Positions 22,434 through 34,700 are shown, counted from the first letter of the stretch. The stretch: 64,000 bases of DNA from Tetragonia tetragonoides (GCA_038025085.1 CM076148.1:20564501-20628500), one strand, 5' to 3'. Translations and numbers: made by a program. Notes: generated by a model from the sequence alone, not told the origin.

Positions 22434-24359
22434 TTCGCTTCCAGAGAAGGATTAGGCTTCTTTATCCATCATTGCAGCGATTGACATTGACATGCTAGTT
22501 AACTTTATCTATTGCATCAAGTAATCTAGTTAAGTGAAATCAACCCTAAAACTTTTATCTTGATAGATTCTCGTAATTTTGCTTGTTTTAGTTTCGTTGT
22601 TAGAATCATCAAAAATTCAACTTTAATTTGCTTAGCTTGTTATATATTTGAGAAAACATAATACTTGGATATACTAGCTCCCTGTGGATACGATAATATT
22701 TTATACTAGCTACTCGATAAATTCTGTATACTTGCAGAGGCTATTAATTCTCTTTTTCTTTGATTGATTTTATCTCTTTTTGTTCTATTTTACGCTTTTA
22801 GTTTACCTTTTTTTTGTGTAAAACCAATCTTAGCACAAACCGTGATATATTGCTTGTTAAATGATCTCAAAATGTTGAGAAGATCGTGTTAGTTGACAGA
22901 TCTAAAAAACTAATAATATGGGTGCCAAAACTACTATTCGGGTATTTAACCAATAAAAACCAAAAAAAATTTCTGAAAAGTAGGGTATTTTAGCAAAATT
23001 TTCCAAAAAAATTGGGTGCTCGGCACCCTAGTTCTCGGTCTAGATCCGCCCCTGTTAGAGACTCGAGCATAACCAAGAGTGATAAAAGAGAATAAAGAAA
23101 AATCACGAAGAAGCCTCAAGAGGCAAAGAAGGCAAGATTCAATGAGCTGTGAAGGAGATATTTGACTTGCTCATAATCGAACCATGACCAATTCAAAGCT
23201 CGTTAATTTTAAGTCATGGTTCACCTATTTGGCTTAAAAAACCCTTTTTTCAAACCAATTGGGGGGAGGGGAATAAGACCTAATATGTATAGTTTTAGAG
23301 AAGTTTATAAGGGTTCTTACATAATACTCAATATTCTTAGTTATGTAATCTGATTTGAAACTTGGCTTAGATTTTGGTATTGTTTTCTATTCTCTTTCTC
23401 TCAGTGTAATCCTATTTTTCATTTTTTTTTTCTTTCTCTCAACATGTTATCTCTACTATTTGATGTTCATGTTTGAAATTATGCTTAACTTAGTTTTTAT
23501 GATGATTAGTGACTAAAGTCCTTAGTAGGGTTGAGATTAGCACAACTGTGATAATTTGATGTTGTGATGTGGTATTGATGTGATTATTTGAATTTATTGT
23601 GTATTTTGCTTTGTGCATCCCAAGTGTTTTGATGAAATTCCTAATGTATACTTGGCTTATTTCTTGCGTAATTAACATAAAATCGAAAGGGGATAGGTTG
23701 ATTATAGAGATTTTATTGTCCAAACGGGTATTAGGCGACAAATAGGTCTTTTTATCTTTTGGAATTTGATTAAGGTGTGCTTAATGTGTTCATATAAACT
23801 CAAACCCATGAAAATAGGTGGTGAGCAGATTTTGCGCACTTCTTTGATGACCTTGACAGACACCCATAGTGATTATTACCTAATTGTCTCTACTATTAAC
23901 TTATGTTAATTGTATCATTCCACGTTATCCTTGCATTAAACATTGTACTTAGGTGAGCCCCGACTCTAACTCTTACCATTTGATTTCTAATCTCATTTTT
24001 AAATCATTATATCTCTTAGTTATTTTATTTATTTTGCTCGTTATATCTCTTAGTTATATTTGTTAGTTGTTTTAATTGTAATTTTAGTTAATATTCTCAA
24101 ATAGACCTGTCAATTGAGTCGGGCAGGTTGGGTTCGAGTAGGGTCATGTCGGGTTAGGGTCACTAGCGAGTTGGGTTATTTCGGGTTCAAGTTGATAAAT
24201 GCCCGACACTGACCCAGTGTTGTCGGGCTCGAGTCAACCCACCGGGTTGAGTGACCAAATAAATTTTATTTTTTTCGTCAATTTATATACTATGTACGTA
24301 TATTTATTGGGTCATTTGTATTAACTATGTACGTATATTTTTTCACTTTTTGGTAAGTG

Positions 24360-25077
24360 CAGTAGAACCTCGATAAATTAATAATCTTTCTAAAACAATA
24401 ATTTTGATCGGTCCCAACTCCGGCCTAGGGTCTAAATTAATAATTTTGATAAAATAATAAGATATTAATTTTCCGAAAAACCCTTATTTAAATATGTGGT
24501 CCCATCAAAATTATAAATTAATAAATTATTTAAAATTACACATAAAACTACGACAACTTAGTAAAATTTGATTTTATTGTTGTTTGTGCTTTCTTAAAAT
24601 TTGAATCTACATGTATTTCTTCTCTAACTATCGTTACTGCATCTAAAAGTTTCGGTGTTGCATTCTCATATATATTGCAACAAAAAACTATGAAGAGTTG
24701 TTGCCGCTATGAGTGCTTCTTTCCTTGTTATTGGTTCCAAAGTTATTGTTGCATCTTCAGTTTCATCATCAATAGGATTTTTTTTTTGAGTGAATCCTCA
24801 ATACGATTTTTAACAATACTAGCTACAATTTCTTCTAAACTTTGGACCTCTCCACATGTATCATTTTCACCCGGATAATCCTGTATGTACTTGACATCAT
24901 TTAATTAGTCAATATAATGTACCTTAAATGTTTTATGTATTAAGAATAATACAGGTTCGTGGAATTGGGAAAATTCTCTTTAAATTAATAAATTATTAAT
25001 TTATTGATTAATTAATATTTCTCCAAATTAATAAAATTACGTGGTTCCGGCATTATTAATTTATAGAGATTCTACAG
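24360..25077 (-). mobile_element. Emigrant/Lemi-like pogo (Tc1/mariner) element nested in the hAT
   Basis: The termini are cagtagaacctcgataaatt and aatttatagagattctacag, imperfect inverted repeats that match the known Emigrant/Lemi terminus (CAGTAAAACCTCTATAAATT) closely. TA follows the right end; the left TA is lost or mutated. The inside holds the end of a pogo-type transposase on the minus strand. At 718 bp it is an internally deleted copy. Confidence 0.8.
24550..24900 (-). pseudogene. C-terminal remnant of a pogo-type transposase
   Basis: Translating the minus strand gives KYIQDYPGENDTCGEVQSLE, then EEIVASIVKNRIED, then EDATITLEPITRKEALIAAT, then TLHSFLLQY and ENATPKLLDAVTIV. The pattern EPITRKEALxAATTLHxFLL with a following L-D-A-V is the C-terminus of plant pogo/Tigger-like DDE transposases. 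The segment has at least one stop and frameshift, and no catalytic DDE core remains. Confidence 0.7.
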
Positions 25078-25800
25078 TATATACAACTAAACGATATTTT
25101 TTATATTATATTTAATTATTTGGTAAGTTGTACTATATATTTCCATCTATTTTAGCGTAGTTAAAAGCAAAAAATTTCATTTTTAAGAGAACAAAGCGGT
25201 AGAGAAAATGTAATGAAATACAAAAAAAAAAAAAAAGGTTTTTATATTACAAATTGTTCTGTTTTTCGGGTCAAACGGGTCGACCCACTAACGGGTCGGG
25301 TTTGGCCCAAAAAACACCGGGTTAATCGGATACGGATCAAATTGGGCATCGGGTCAAAAAATCAGGGTGAGTACCTTGAAAAACGGGTTGGCCCGAACTT
25401 TCGTGTTGGTTCACAGATTAGCAAGTCTATTCTCAAACCATCATCAAATCGATAGGTTTAGGTTGCGTAAAATGGAGATAAGATTTGTACTTAAAATTCT
25501 TAATTCCTCCAGTGGACAATATTTTTATACTACTTGGATAACCTCTGCACTTGCGGGAATGCGGGGCTAGCATCGGTATACATGAATATCTATTTCAAAG
25601 TGGTATTTGTCATCATCACAATTTGCATCCTCATTTGGTGATGGTGATATTGAAGGGATCATCCATGTTAGAGAATGTGCTATTATAGTGCTCACAAAAT
25701 GATTTCACTATTGTATTTGTTGTTGTCTCAAGAAAATAAAAAAAAAGAATACACTCTCTCACGCTTCCATGATTTTTCAAAATTTGAATCAAAGTCTGTA

Positions 25801-25876
25801 ATGGAAATGCAAATTCAAATGACATTATTAAGAGCATATGGAAATGCAAATTCAAATGACATTATTAAGAGCATAT
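25801..25876. repeat. 37-bp tandem duplication
   Basis: atggaaatgcaaattcaaat then gacattattaagagcat occurs twice head to tail, starting at 25801 and 25838, with no differences. It looks like a recent slippage or repair event in otherwise unannotated DNA. Confidence 0.93.
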
Positions 25877-25959
25877 ACTCGCTAAGTAGATGTTCTTCCT
25901 TCAATAGCTAATCACTAAGAATTAAGTGAGTAGTATTACACATTCTTAATTAATTAATA

Positions 25960-26330
25960 TTGCATATAGATTTGAAGTGAGAACTCCAATTGAAATCTAC
26001 AAGCCATTCCAATGTCTCATTTCACAATTTAATTAGCTTGTAATCGTCAATGCACTTTTAAGAACTAGTTACAAAATTCACAATAAAAGTCAAATCTTAA
26101 ACGAAAGTTTGAATTTCTGGTATGCTTCCCTCTCCGCAACAAGAACAACTAGGTGTAGCTTTTGAGCTAAATAATGCACATAATTGCAGAACCACATTTT
26201 TTTTAAGAAATTAAGTCTGTAAGCCTTTCTACATTTCTCACATGTTACTAGCCCCATCATATAATTGACCTTTAATGTTAACACTAAGACCATGATACGA
26301 CAAAAGTGAACAATCTAGGAAAGTTAGGGA
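25960..26330 (-). pseudogene. Degraded hAT (TTF-zinc-finger/DUF4371 type) transposase fragment
   Basis: Minus-strand frames give LLSYHGLSVNIKGQLYDGAS followed by NM, then, after stops and a frame change, YVHYLAQKLHLVVLVAER. The pairing of GQxYDGASNM with YVHCxAHxLQLVLVA, about 30 residues apart, is the hallmark of plant DUF4371/hAT transposases, also annotated as TTF-type zinc finger proteins. Several stops show it is dead. It is separate from the hAT at 24102-25429, though possibly of the same superfamily. Confidence 0.65.
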
Positions 26331-26339
26331 GAAACAAAT

Positions 26340-27780
26340 ATCCTCAATCTTCTTAACATATGACAAGTGGAAATGATGGGTAAGCATAAATAAATAGTAC
26401 TAAATAAATTAGGATAATTGATTTTGCTAAGTAAAAATCGAAATCACAATTAGGAGTTTAGTCGCACTTTTATTATGATTAATCTTGATTATGAATAATT
26501 AAGAGTGATTAAAATTTTGGGTTATTATATAACTGATATGTTAGTATTAAAGGAGATTTAAGGGAATTTGGATTCTCTTTAAATAAGTTTATTTATGTAA
26601 TTATGTTATACGATTTAGTAGTTTTTATTTTAAATATAAGTATTAGAGTATAAAACGCCTTAAACATTAATTTCTGAGCAAATTCATATAAGGGTAACCG
26701 ACTATGTGTTGTATGCTAGTTGATAAATAAGATTGCATAATAAAATGATTTTTATGCAGTGGGATGAATTTAAAACTTTCGGTCGGTTTATTTGGTATAT
26801 GAATTTATTTATTTTCTTCTTTCCCTTTTATTTTTATGGATTTACAGATGCAAGGCAAGTGGAGAGAGAAAGAAACTTACCATAGACTTTTGGCTCTTCG
26901 AATTTTGGTCAAGTAATCATATTAATAGGTATTCCGGATCAACAACATAACGTTGGCATCTAAACTAATCAGTTTGTAATATGAGCATGCGAAAGCATTT
27001 TATATTGTTGGCTAGCCGTATTAAATGCCGGTTATTTACTAAAACATTGCAATTTCCACAACTATTCATTTGGGGGAGATTTAATTTACCTTTTCATTCG
27101 GACGTGGAAGAGTGGGCATCCATACAAAATTCCATGTCTTCTGACCAATGAGTTAGATAGAGCCATCACATGCCATTTTTCTCACTTGTCCATGGTAAGT
27201 TGAGATCCTCTCCATTTTGTTTGTTTCCATATCTTAAATGGAGGGTTAGATCACTTTCAGCAAAATAAAAGAAAGAAATTTGACCCTTCATTTAGTAAAT
27301 AGAATCTTAACCCGTGACGAGGAGATGTAGAAATTATCTTCTACTAAGACGTAAACCATAGGCATTACTATCATTGGATGTGGTTTTACGTAAAGGGAAT
27401 GCCTGGATGCGATTATACATGACATGAGTGCCTGGTTGCGGTTCTACGTAACAGGAAAGCCGGTGTGCTTTTAATTTGTTCAAACTCTTGGAGTGGTCGT
27501 GGAACTGCAGTCATTATCGGTATGAAATTTGCACGAATCCAATTCACGTCAAAATTAATTGGTATTAGGAATCAATCAAGATAAAGAAATCAATATTCCT
27601 TCATGTCTTATGTATCAATTACCTATGCCCTTACATCCCTGAGTAATTGATACATTTATACATTGTACATAAAAACCCTCCACCAACAAGAAAAACAAAC
27701 CGAAGGCCCAAAAGAATGGATATGACATCTTTACCGCAAAGACTTTAATATCGTACTACCACTCACTAACATTTTACAGT
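26340..27780. other. Intergenic DNA between repeats and the CPSF30 3' end
   Basis: No supportable gene or repeat structure is seen. It is AT-rich throughout. A short stretch near 27370-27470 repeats gcctgg-atgcgatt and gcctggttgcggttctacgt loosely. Part of the region next to 27883 is probably CPSF30 3' UTR. Confidence 0.4.
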
Positions 27781-27882
27781 ATATGTGTACAGCTACAACA
27801 ATTAGGGTGAAGTGAGTTTTCTGTTCCTGCTTAGTGCTCGAGACAGTCCGAGCTCTCTATCCTGCTCCTATAGCAGTACATC

Positions 27883-28782
27883 TCAAGATTCAGAGGCATG
27901 CACATCTCCATCAAAACTTCGACGTTTCTTCTTTCCCTCTCCGTGCCTTGACCTTCTCGGAGCCTCATCCTCACTTTCACCATCATCGTTCGTGATATTG
28001 TTTATGGATCCAAATTTATCATCCGGCTGACTCTTGCCACCTTGTTGATATTGTGGGTCATCACCACGTCCACCACCACCGAAGCCACCCATATCTTGAG
28101 GCTTACTTTGCTCGGGACCTGTACTGTATGTCTCACCCCAGTCGTTACCAGATCCTCTCGGGTCCCTCTTGGGAGGCCGATTGCCACCACCTAGAGGTGG
28201 TCCGGGCTGGGGAGGGAACATTGGAGGCATACCCATTGGTCGTCCACCTCTCCCTCCCATACCCATTCCTGGCATGAAAGGAGCGCGTCCAGGACCCATC
28301 ATCATCCCAAATCCACCACCTGGAAGGACACCTCCAGGCTGTGAAGGTCGACCGTGAAACATCATACCAGGTGATGGACCTGCAAAATCGCCACCATATC
28401 TTGGACCATATGGCATGAAAGGTCGGGGAGCCATGCCAAAAGGATCTGGCATCGGAAAGCCATCTGGTCCAGGTCCATATGTGAAGCTATCACCCCCCAT
28501 CATGCCAGGAGAAAAGCCCCGCATCCCAGGCAGTGGTCTCATCCCTCGACCCATAGGAAAATTTGGAGGCCACATCATTCCTTTACCCCTTCCCCTACCT
28601 GGGCCAGCAAGTGCAGGGGCCTGGCTATAACTCTCGTCTTCGTCTTCTTCACTTTCATCTTCCTCTTCTTCCTCTTCATTGTCCTCAAATGGCACTATGT
28701 CTGGATTCTCGCCTCCATTTTCTACATTGACCCCTTTTGCCTTTTCTTCCTCGCGTTTGGATTCAGCTGCACTTAGAGTTGC
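27883..28782 (-). CDS. CPSF30: CPSF30 exon 7: acidic run and Gly/Pro/Met-rich C-terminus
   Basis: Acceptor gatctgccag. Encodes ATLSAAESKREEEKAKGVNV, an Asp/Glu run, then about 200 residues of low-complexity repeats such as GRGRGKGMMWPP, GMRGFSPGMMGGD, MPGMGMGGRGGRP and FGGGGRGDD. It ends RRSRHGEGKKKRRSF then DGDVHASES and TAG at 27883-27885. The tail is probably disordered. The basic cluster is a likely nuclear localisation signal (inference). Confidence 0.94.
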   Translation of the reverse strand, partial: ATLSAAESKREEEKAKGVNVENGGENPDIVPFEDNEEEEEEDESEEDEDESYSQAPALAGPGRGRGKGMMWPPNFPMGRGMRPLPGMRGFSPGMMGGDSFTYGPGPDGFPMPDPFGMAPRPFMPYGPRYGGDFAGPSPGMMFHGRPSQPGGVLPGGGFGMMMGPGRAPFMPGMGMGGRGGRPMGMPPMFPPQPGPPLGGGNRPPKRDPRGSGNDWGETYSTGPEQSKPQDMGGFGGGGRGDDPQYQQGGKSQPDDKFGSINNITNDDGESEDEAPRRSRHGEGKKKRRSFDGDVHASES

Positions 28783-31700
28783 CTGGCAGATCAAACAAAG
28801 TGGCAGAACATTAATTCATGTCACATGCAAAGAAAACGAGATGGAACATACAGTAAAACAGACTGGACTGGACGACCTTACGTGACAGAAAAAGATCCGC
28901 CCGAAATTGACATGAACCATTTTCTTCTTCTTTTTTTTTTGTTATTTTCAGAAAAGCAAGTAAGAAAACATTGGAACACTAGATCAGGTTCTTTCCCAGA
29001 TAGGAAAGTTTAAGTAAGAAGGTGAAGAGAAAGGAACAAATCGAGAATTATAAGAGCCCAACAATCCCACTGACAGAGCTGCTCTCTATTTATGACAAAA
29101 GAAATCCTTTTTTTCTTAGATAAGAAAATTTTTATTAATCAAGACTTGAAAGAATACAAAAAGGAGGATAAGGAATCCTCACATCAATAACAGAACTATA
29201 AATCTCGCCAGTGGCGCTGTACAAAAATAAGCGGGACACCCTTAAAGGCCCCCGCCGCCTTAGCCCAAAGGGAGCCCAAATAGATCACATGGTCCCAGAC
29301 ATAATCTATGGTCTTCCCACCATCGGAAAACACCCTTGAATTTCTCTCCAACCATATACACCACAGGAGAGCCAAACACGCACATCTCCATAACAACCTG
29401 CCCTCTCTACCTCTCCTCATAGCTGCAAAACATATCTGTAAGAAGTCCCTCACCGTGGCAGGACACACAAAGCTCTTATCTTCCAGCAATCTATTCCATA
29501 AGGACCGGGCAAACTCACAGAGCACAAAAAAATGCAGAGAATCCTCCCCATCACGACTATCAGTATTAACCGATAGATGGTCTCGTGGCATAATTAAGTG
29601 CAACACTCTCTGTTTCTGAAAGCTATAGCTATTTTTTTAAGTAAAGGTAAACCAGAAACACAACAAACCAAATAACAGTGTCAAAACAGATGACCTAATC
29701 TTAGCTGAATGCAAGGAATATCTGCCAACCCACAAGAACTTCTGGAGGGAGAGTTATGGAGGCATTTGATGGTGTATATAGCTTAAATATTAAATTCTGC
29801 ACAGTAGGGGAAAACCAGTCCTGTAAACATACTATTTTGATTCAGACACTCCATAACTATCTGCGATGAGATCTGATATAATCTATAAAACCTGGAATTC
29901 AAAGAGGGATACAAACCATCTTTTAGCATTCAAGGGCCTGACAGTCTGATAGGCTGACATAGTCTAAAGCTTTATAAATGAAAACAAAGAAGTACTGAGC
30001 AGCGGAAATATCTGAGCTAGCATCATCGCCGCCTTCACAAAATTTAGGGTGAGATTTGCTAAAAACCACATGGGATGAACCTTACTACTTAGAAAATAAA
30101 AGTATTTCTACTTCTGAATATGTCAGTCCGATCAATACTTCTATTCCAATTGCTTCCTTTCTTTAAAATTGCTTTTTACCCAACTGGTTTTTCCTAGTCG
30201 TTAACTTCAGGGCCCATGGGATTAGTTGGGCAAAAGCCTGGATACCCATGTTTTATTCAAAGAAAAAAAAAAGGCTTTTCACCATGGGCCTACTTCAACT
30301 ACTTATGAATGTCCGTATAATCACTGCATTTTCTATTACTATCACTTTCATTTTTTTAAAAAATGCTTTTCCACCACCGGCCATTGACAGACTCTGCTCA
30401 TTTGACTGGTGAGAGGGTGAAGGCTGCACAGACCTCGCCCTCCTCGTGGAGAGCTTTTCGCAGAATGGCGGGCTGAGTACTGCTGACATGCGCAATGCTC
30501 CTTGTTTGGTTTGGTGGACAGGGGCAGCCTATATCACACGCAATGGTAAATGTTGACTAGTGATACAGCTGCCTCCTCATACGAGGACCGTTTTCACATT
30601 CTCAGATCATTTAGAAACGTTACTTTTTTTAGATCAAGAGAAAGTATATAATATAGTGTCAAAGACTACATGGAGGACAAGATATCCTGGAATACCAAAG
30701 AAGTCTGTTACAGATTATTCGAATTATGCGGGACCGTAGTAATTGTATACCCCCTAAATACGCCACTAGCTCTAGCCCATAAGGATGCTAGATAAGTGAT
30801 CCAATCCGAAAGCATATCATCCAAAATGGACACCCCATCGAAATTTCGGGCATTCCTTTCCGGCCAAAGACACCAAGGAACTGCAAAAATTGCATTGCAC
30901 AACAATAATCCCTTCTCTTGTCTTCTCCCTAAACCCACACAGCACATCTGAAGGAACACTAGAAGGGTTGATCCACTCCTTCCTAAAAGTCCCAAACAAC
31001 CTTCCCCAAATACTACGTGCATAATCACATGCAAAGAACACTGCAGTCTCAGAACTTGACCGGCAAAAAAGACAAAAATAAGGGTAAAGAGCCACCCCTG
31101 GTCTCCTCCTCTTAAGCTCTGACGTATATCATTTGTAATCACTCTATCCAAATCAAAGATCCACACAAATGCCCGCACTTTAAAGGGCACCTTTGATTTC
31201 CCAAAGAGATCTGCTCTATGAACTGAAGTAGAGAAGTACCCACACGCTGAAAAAAAGATTTACAGGAAAATCATCCCGATAGAACGCCTAGCCATCATCA
31301 GAGCAAGTAAATGTGAAAGCTCCTCTACCTCCCAATGCTCTCCGGGTCCATTTAGAGACGTACTAGAACTTCGGCTTAACGCAACACCTACTATCACATC
31401 ATTGGACACTCAAGAAAACCAAAAATCTCAAGATTGAACAACTATATTTGAACCCTGCAACACTGTGAGTTTGAGTTCATAAACATTTCAAGTCTAATTA
31501 ATGGTGATTTGGGGACATCTTCGTTGTGCCTTTGATACTTGTTTAATACATTTTTTTCTTTATCTAAAAAAATGGTGATTCGGTGACATGTCTTTCGGTA
31601 ACTCCCCTCGTCTTTCACTACTGGATGCACTCTTCACAAAACGACAAAGTTATCATTTACAAGGCTAACAGGTCTCTTTTCTTCTCTAATTATCTCTATA

Positions 31701-34700
31701 AGTGGTTGTTTGGTTGACATGAAAAAGCATAGGAAGTGCAACTTCCTGCAAAGTAGAAGATGTTGAGTTGTTTGGTTTACAAAAAATGCAGGAAGTTCTA
31801 CTTCCCACAAAATGCGAAAGTGGTTACCTTACCTAGGTAAACCAAACCACATTTGAAATTTTTAAATCATAGGAATTACAACTTCTCAGGAATTGCAACT
31901 TTCCGAGATGAACCAAATGACCACTATATCTATCTCTATATGCAACAGCGAGTATTGGTGTTTTACCCCCAGAGTTTAAATTCTGTATTCGAGCTAATCA
32001 TCACACAACATACTATATATTTGATTACAATGCCCTAATAATAGGTTAAACAAATACTACACGTATTAGGAAAAGAAATATCCCAAAAACTTCTAAAAGA
32101 TACATTAAATTTGCTGAAAATTAAGTTCCCTAAACTAACTAGAAACTGTCAGCTAAAGAACAGTTGACTAACATGCCAGCAGCCTTGTTTCCTAACTAAA
32201 CAACTTTCCTAATCCTAACCATAATCTATATTTCCTAAATCTACTGATATTACTTTATGAAAAATATAATAAAATATTAATGATAAATTTTAAAGGATAT
32301 GACACTAAAAATAAGCAAGAGCCTTAATTTTGGGCGCCATTCTTCACGTAAATCTATCTCGTGCTCCCTCCCTTGTTCCTAGGATTTGTTCCTTACATTA
32401 ATGCCTAATTGTCACAAACACTCAAGTGAAACAGAAGTACAGAATAGCACCAACTTCATACTCTCAATCATAGGTCCTCAAACACGTGCTCAATGAAAAT
32501 GGAGGGAGAATAGAGCGAATGATAAGATAGTATCTCGAACAACAGTCTCCTTGTTAGTGGTCGCCCCTACTATACTAGTTAGCCAACTCTTTCATACAAT
32601 TCCCTTTTCATCGAGATTTTCTTTTTTTCAAATTTATAAGCTTTCTTTTTTCTCCTAACGAAAATTTACATTTAGCTGGCGTTTACTTGCAGGTAATGTA
32701 ATGCAATCATTTTAGTGACTAGAGGTAGAGGTGGGAAAGGGAGGATGGAGAGGAGAGAGACTAGGAATATCGAATGGATTAAACTTTTCCATGTAATCAT
32801 CTTTATATGGCTAAAGTTGAGTAATTGTGATTATAATAGAGGATGTAACCAATCACTCTCCTCTCATCTCTCTCCTCCCCCTCATTCCTTTTCCACTTCA
32901 CATTTACTCTATAAAATGATGCATAACCTTGTAATCACCATTACTCCCAAGTAAACAAGCCCTTAGCGTCATACCAGGTTTTTTAAATTTGAACATACTT
33001 CTAAATGTATACCATTATGAGATGACGGCTTTTTGTGATTAGGCAGTTTGTATTATAAATAAAAACTCTGTTTGGCAATCTCAGTTTTGCACAGAACCCA
33101 AATGGACATCGAGTTTTAGGATGGATGAGGAGAAATGACTCCTTTGGAAATAGCTATATTTGTTTTTTTTCAGATAAGAATTTTTTTTATTTTTTTTTAG
33201 ATAAGAGAAAATTTTATTAATCAAATAGTGAAAGAATACAATGGAGAGGATAAGGAATCCTCAAAGAACAAAAATAAAGTATCTACAAATCACGCCAATG
33301 GTGTTGAATAACCGTAAGTGGCACCCCCTAAAGGAACCAGCCGCCTTGGCCCAAAGGGAAGCCAAATAAACTATATGTTCCCAAACCAAATCAATACTCT
33401 TCCCCACATCGGAGAACACCCTCGAGTTCCTCTCAAGCCAAATGCACCAGAGAATAGCTAAACAAGCGCATCACCACAAATCCTGCCCTCCTTCCCCCTC
33501 CTCATAGCAGAAAATTGCAAGTGAAGAAAATGACCCACCGACGCAAGGCACACAAAAGGCTCCCCACACAACAGTCTGACCGTGCAAAACTACACATCAC
33601 AAACAGATGCAAACATCCTGACGACACATAACACACATGCTCGGGAGAAGACACATGTTCGGTCTACGCCGTTGCACCATGTCACAAGTGTTCAACTTAC
33701 CAGGCACCAGAGTCCACGCAAAAGAAGCACGAATCATCAAAGGAATCTTGGACTTCCAAATATAAGTGGATAGGGGGAAATGTGGAAATAGTGAGGGAAG
33801 ACTAAGATGATGGAGGAAGGACTTACAAGAGAGAGCTCCAGAAGAGTCTCCAATCCAAGTCCGAGAAGTAGTGTGGAGGACACCCAGGAGAGAAACGAGT
33901 TCCTCCATCTCTCTATCACAGGGCGGTCGGCGAAGGTGCAAGTCCCAGGAGCCACCAGCGAGTAAAAATCAGCCAATGGCCCATAAAGGGTGGACAAACG
34001 AAAAACCTGCGGAAATGTGAAACAGAAAGGGGTTTCACCTTTCCACACATCCTCCCCGAAGACCGTTACCCACATTATATCTGACCAGGGGAAAGAAAGA
34101 TGATACCTGGGAAATGAACTTCCATGGGCAAGCATGGAGACAAGAATTTTTTTTATTAATCAATCAATTAACGAACACAAAAAAGGAGGACAAGAAGTCC
34201 TAAAATGAAAGCAAGAAAGTATCTACAAATCACGCCAATGAAGTTGAACATATGTAAGTGGGACACCATTAAAGGCCCACACTCCCTTCACCCAAAGAGA
34301 TGCCAAGTAGACAATGTGGTCCCAAACACAATCGATGGTCTTTCCAGAAGCGGAAAAGATCCTCGAATTCCGCTCCAACCAAATGCACCACAGAATTGCC
34401 AAAGACGCACACCTCCACCACAACTTACCCTCCCTCCCCCTCCTGCCAGCAGAAAGCCGCATCTGTAAAAACTGGCCTACTGTAGCAAGAGTAGCAAAAG
34501 GCTCCCCCCAGACAGTCTAATCCCACAACATCCAAGCAAAATCGCACAACAGAAACAAATGCAAGCCGTCCTCACAACCATGACGACACATAACACACAT
34601 AGCCGGCCACAAACACCATCCAGGTCTCCGTCGCTACACCATGTCATGTGTATTCACCCTGCCTAACATCCGAGTCCACACAAACCTTAGACTTCCAAAT

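Larger units (their letters stand above)
10218..22746 (+). mobile_element. Old solo LTR split by an LTR retrotransposon
   Basis: The two halves are 10218-11431 and 22434-22746. The left half starts tgataagtgactatttg and contains cttgggataattag then ataaaatcgaaaggggaata and ccatgagaataggtagttaa. The right half ends tactcgataaattctgtata then cttgcagaggctatta. These blocks parallel the inner element's LTR (aatctaaaaccgaaagggga, ccatgaaaataggtggtgag, gataaacccgtgcacttgcg), so this is a diverged relative. No primer-binding site or polyprotein follows, so it is a solo LTR. The outer edges are approximate and no clean duplication was found. Confidence 0.6.
24102..25429. mobile_element. hAT-type non-autonomous element with 8-bp duplication
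   Basis: It is flanked by ttctcaaa at 24094-24101 and 25430-25437, a perfect 8-bp duplication typical of hAT elements. The ends are tagacctgtcaattgagt and, inverted, tagacttgctaatctgtg. Both ends run into GGGT/GGGTCG-rich subterminal repeats (24118-24260, 25265-25400), as in many plant hATs. No hAT transposase is inside; instead a pogo-type element at 24360-25077 occupies the centre. Confidence 0.82.
23290..25575 (+). mobile_element. Third LTR remnant, split by a hAT element
   Basis: The segments 23290-24101 and 25438-25575 (one copy of the 8-bp duplication) align with the U5-side half of the LARD LTR. Shared blocks include tagtgactaaagtccttagt, cctaatgtatacttgg, ataaaatcgaaaggggatag, ccatgaaaataggtggtgag, then after the insertion ccatcatcaaatcg and cctctgcacttgcggg ending cggggctagca. 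The left edge is approximate. The U3 side is missing or unrecognisable. Confidence 0.65.

Noticed and set aside
28053..28630. Plus-strand frames rich in Gly and Pro opposite CPSF30 exon 7
   Set aside because: They are the antisense of GGA/GGT- and CCA-rich codons of the low-complexity tail, with no splice context or homology.
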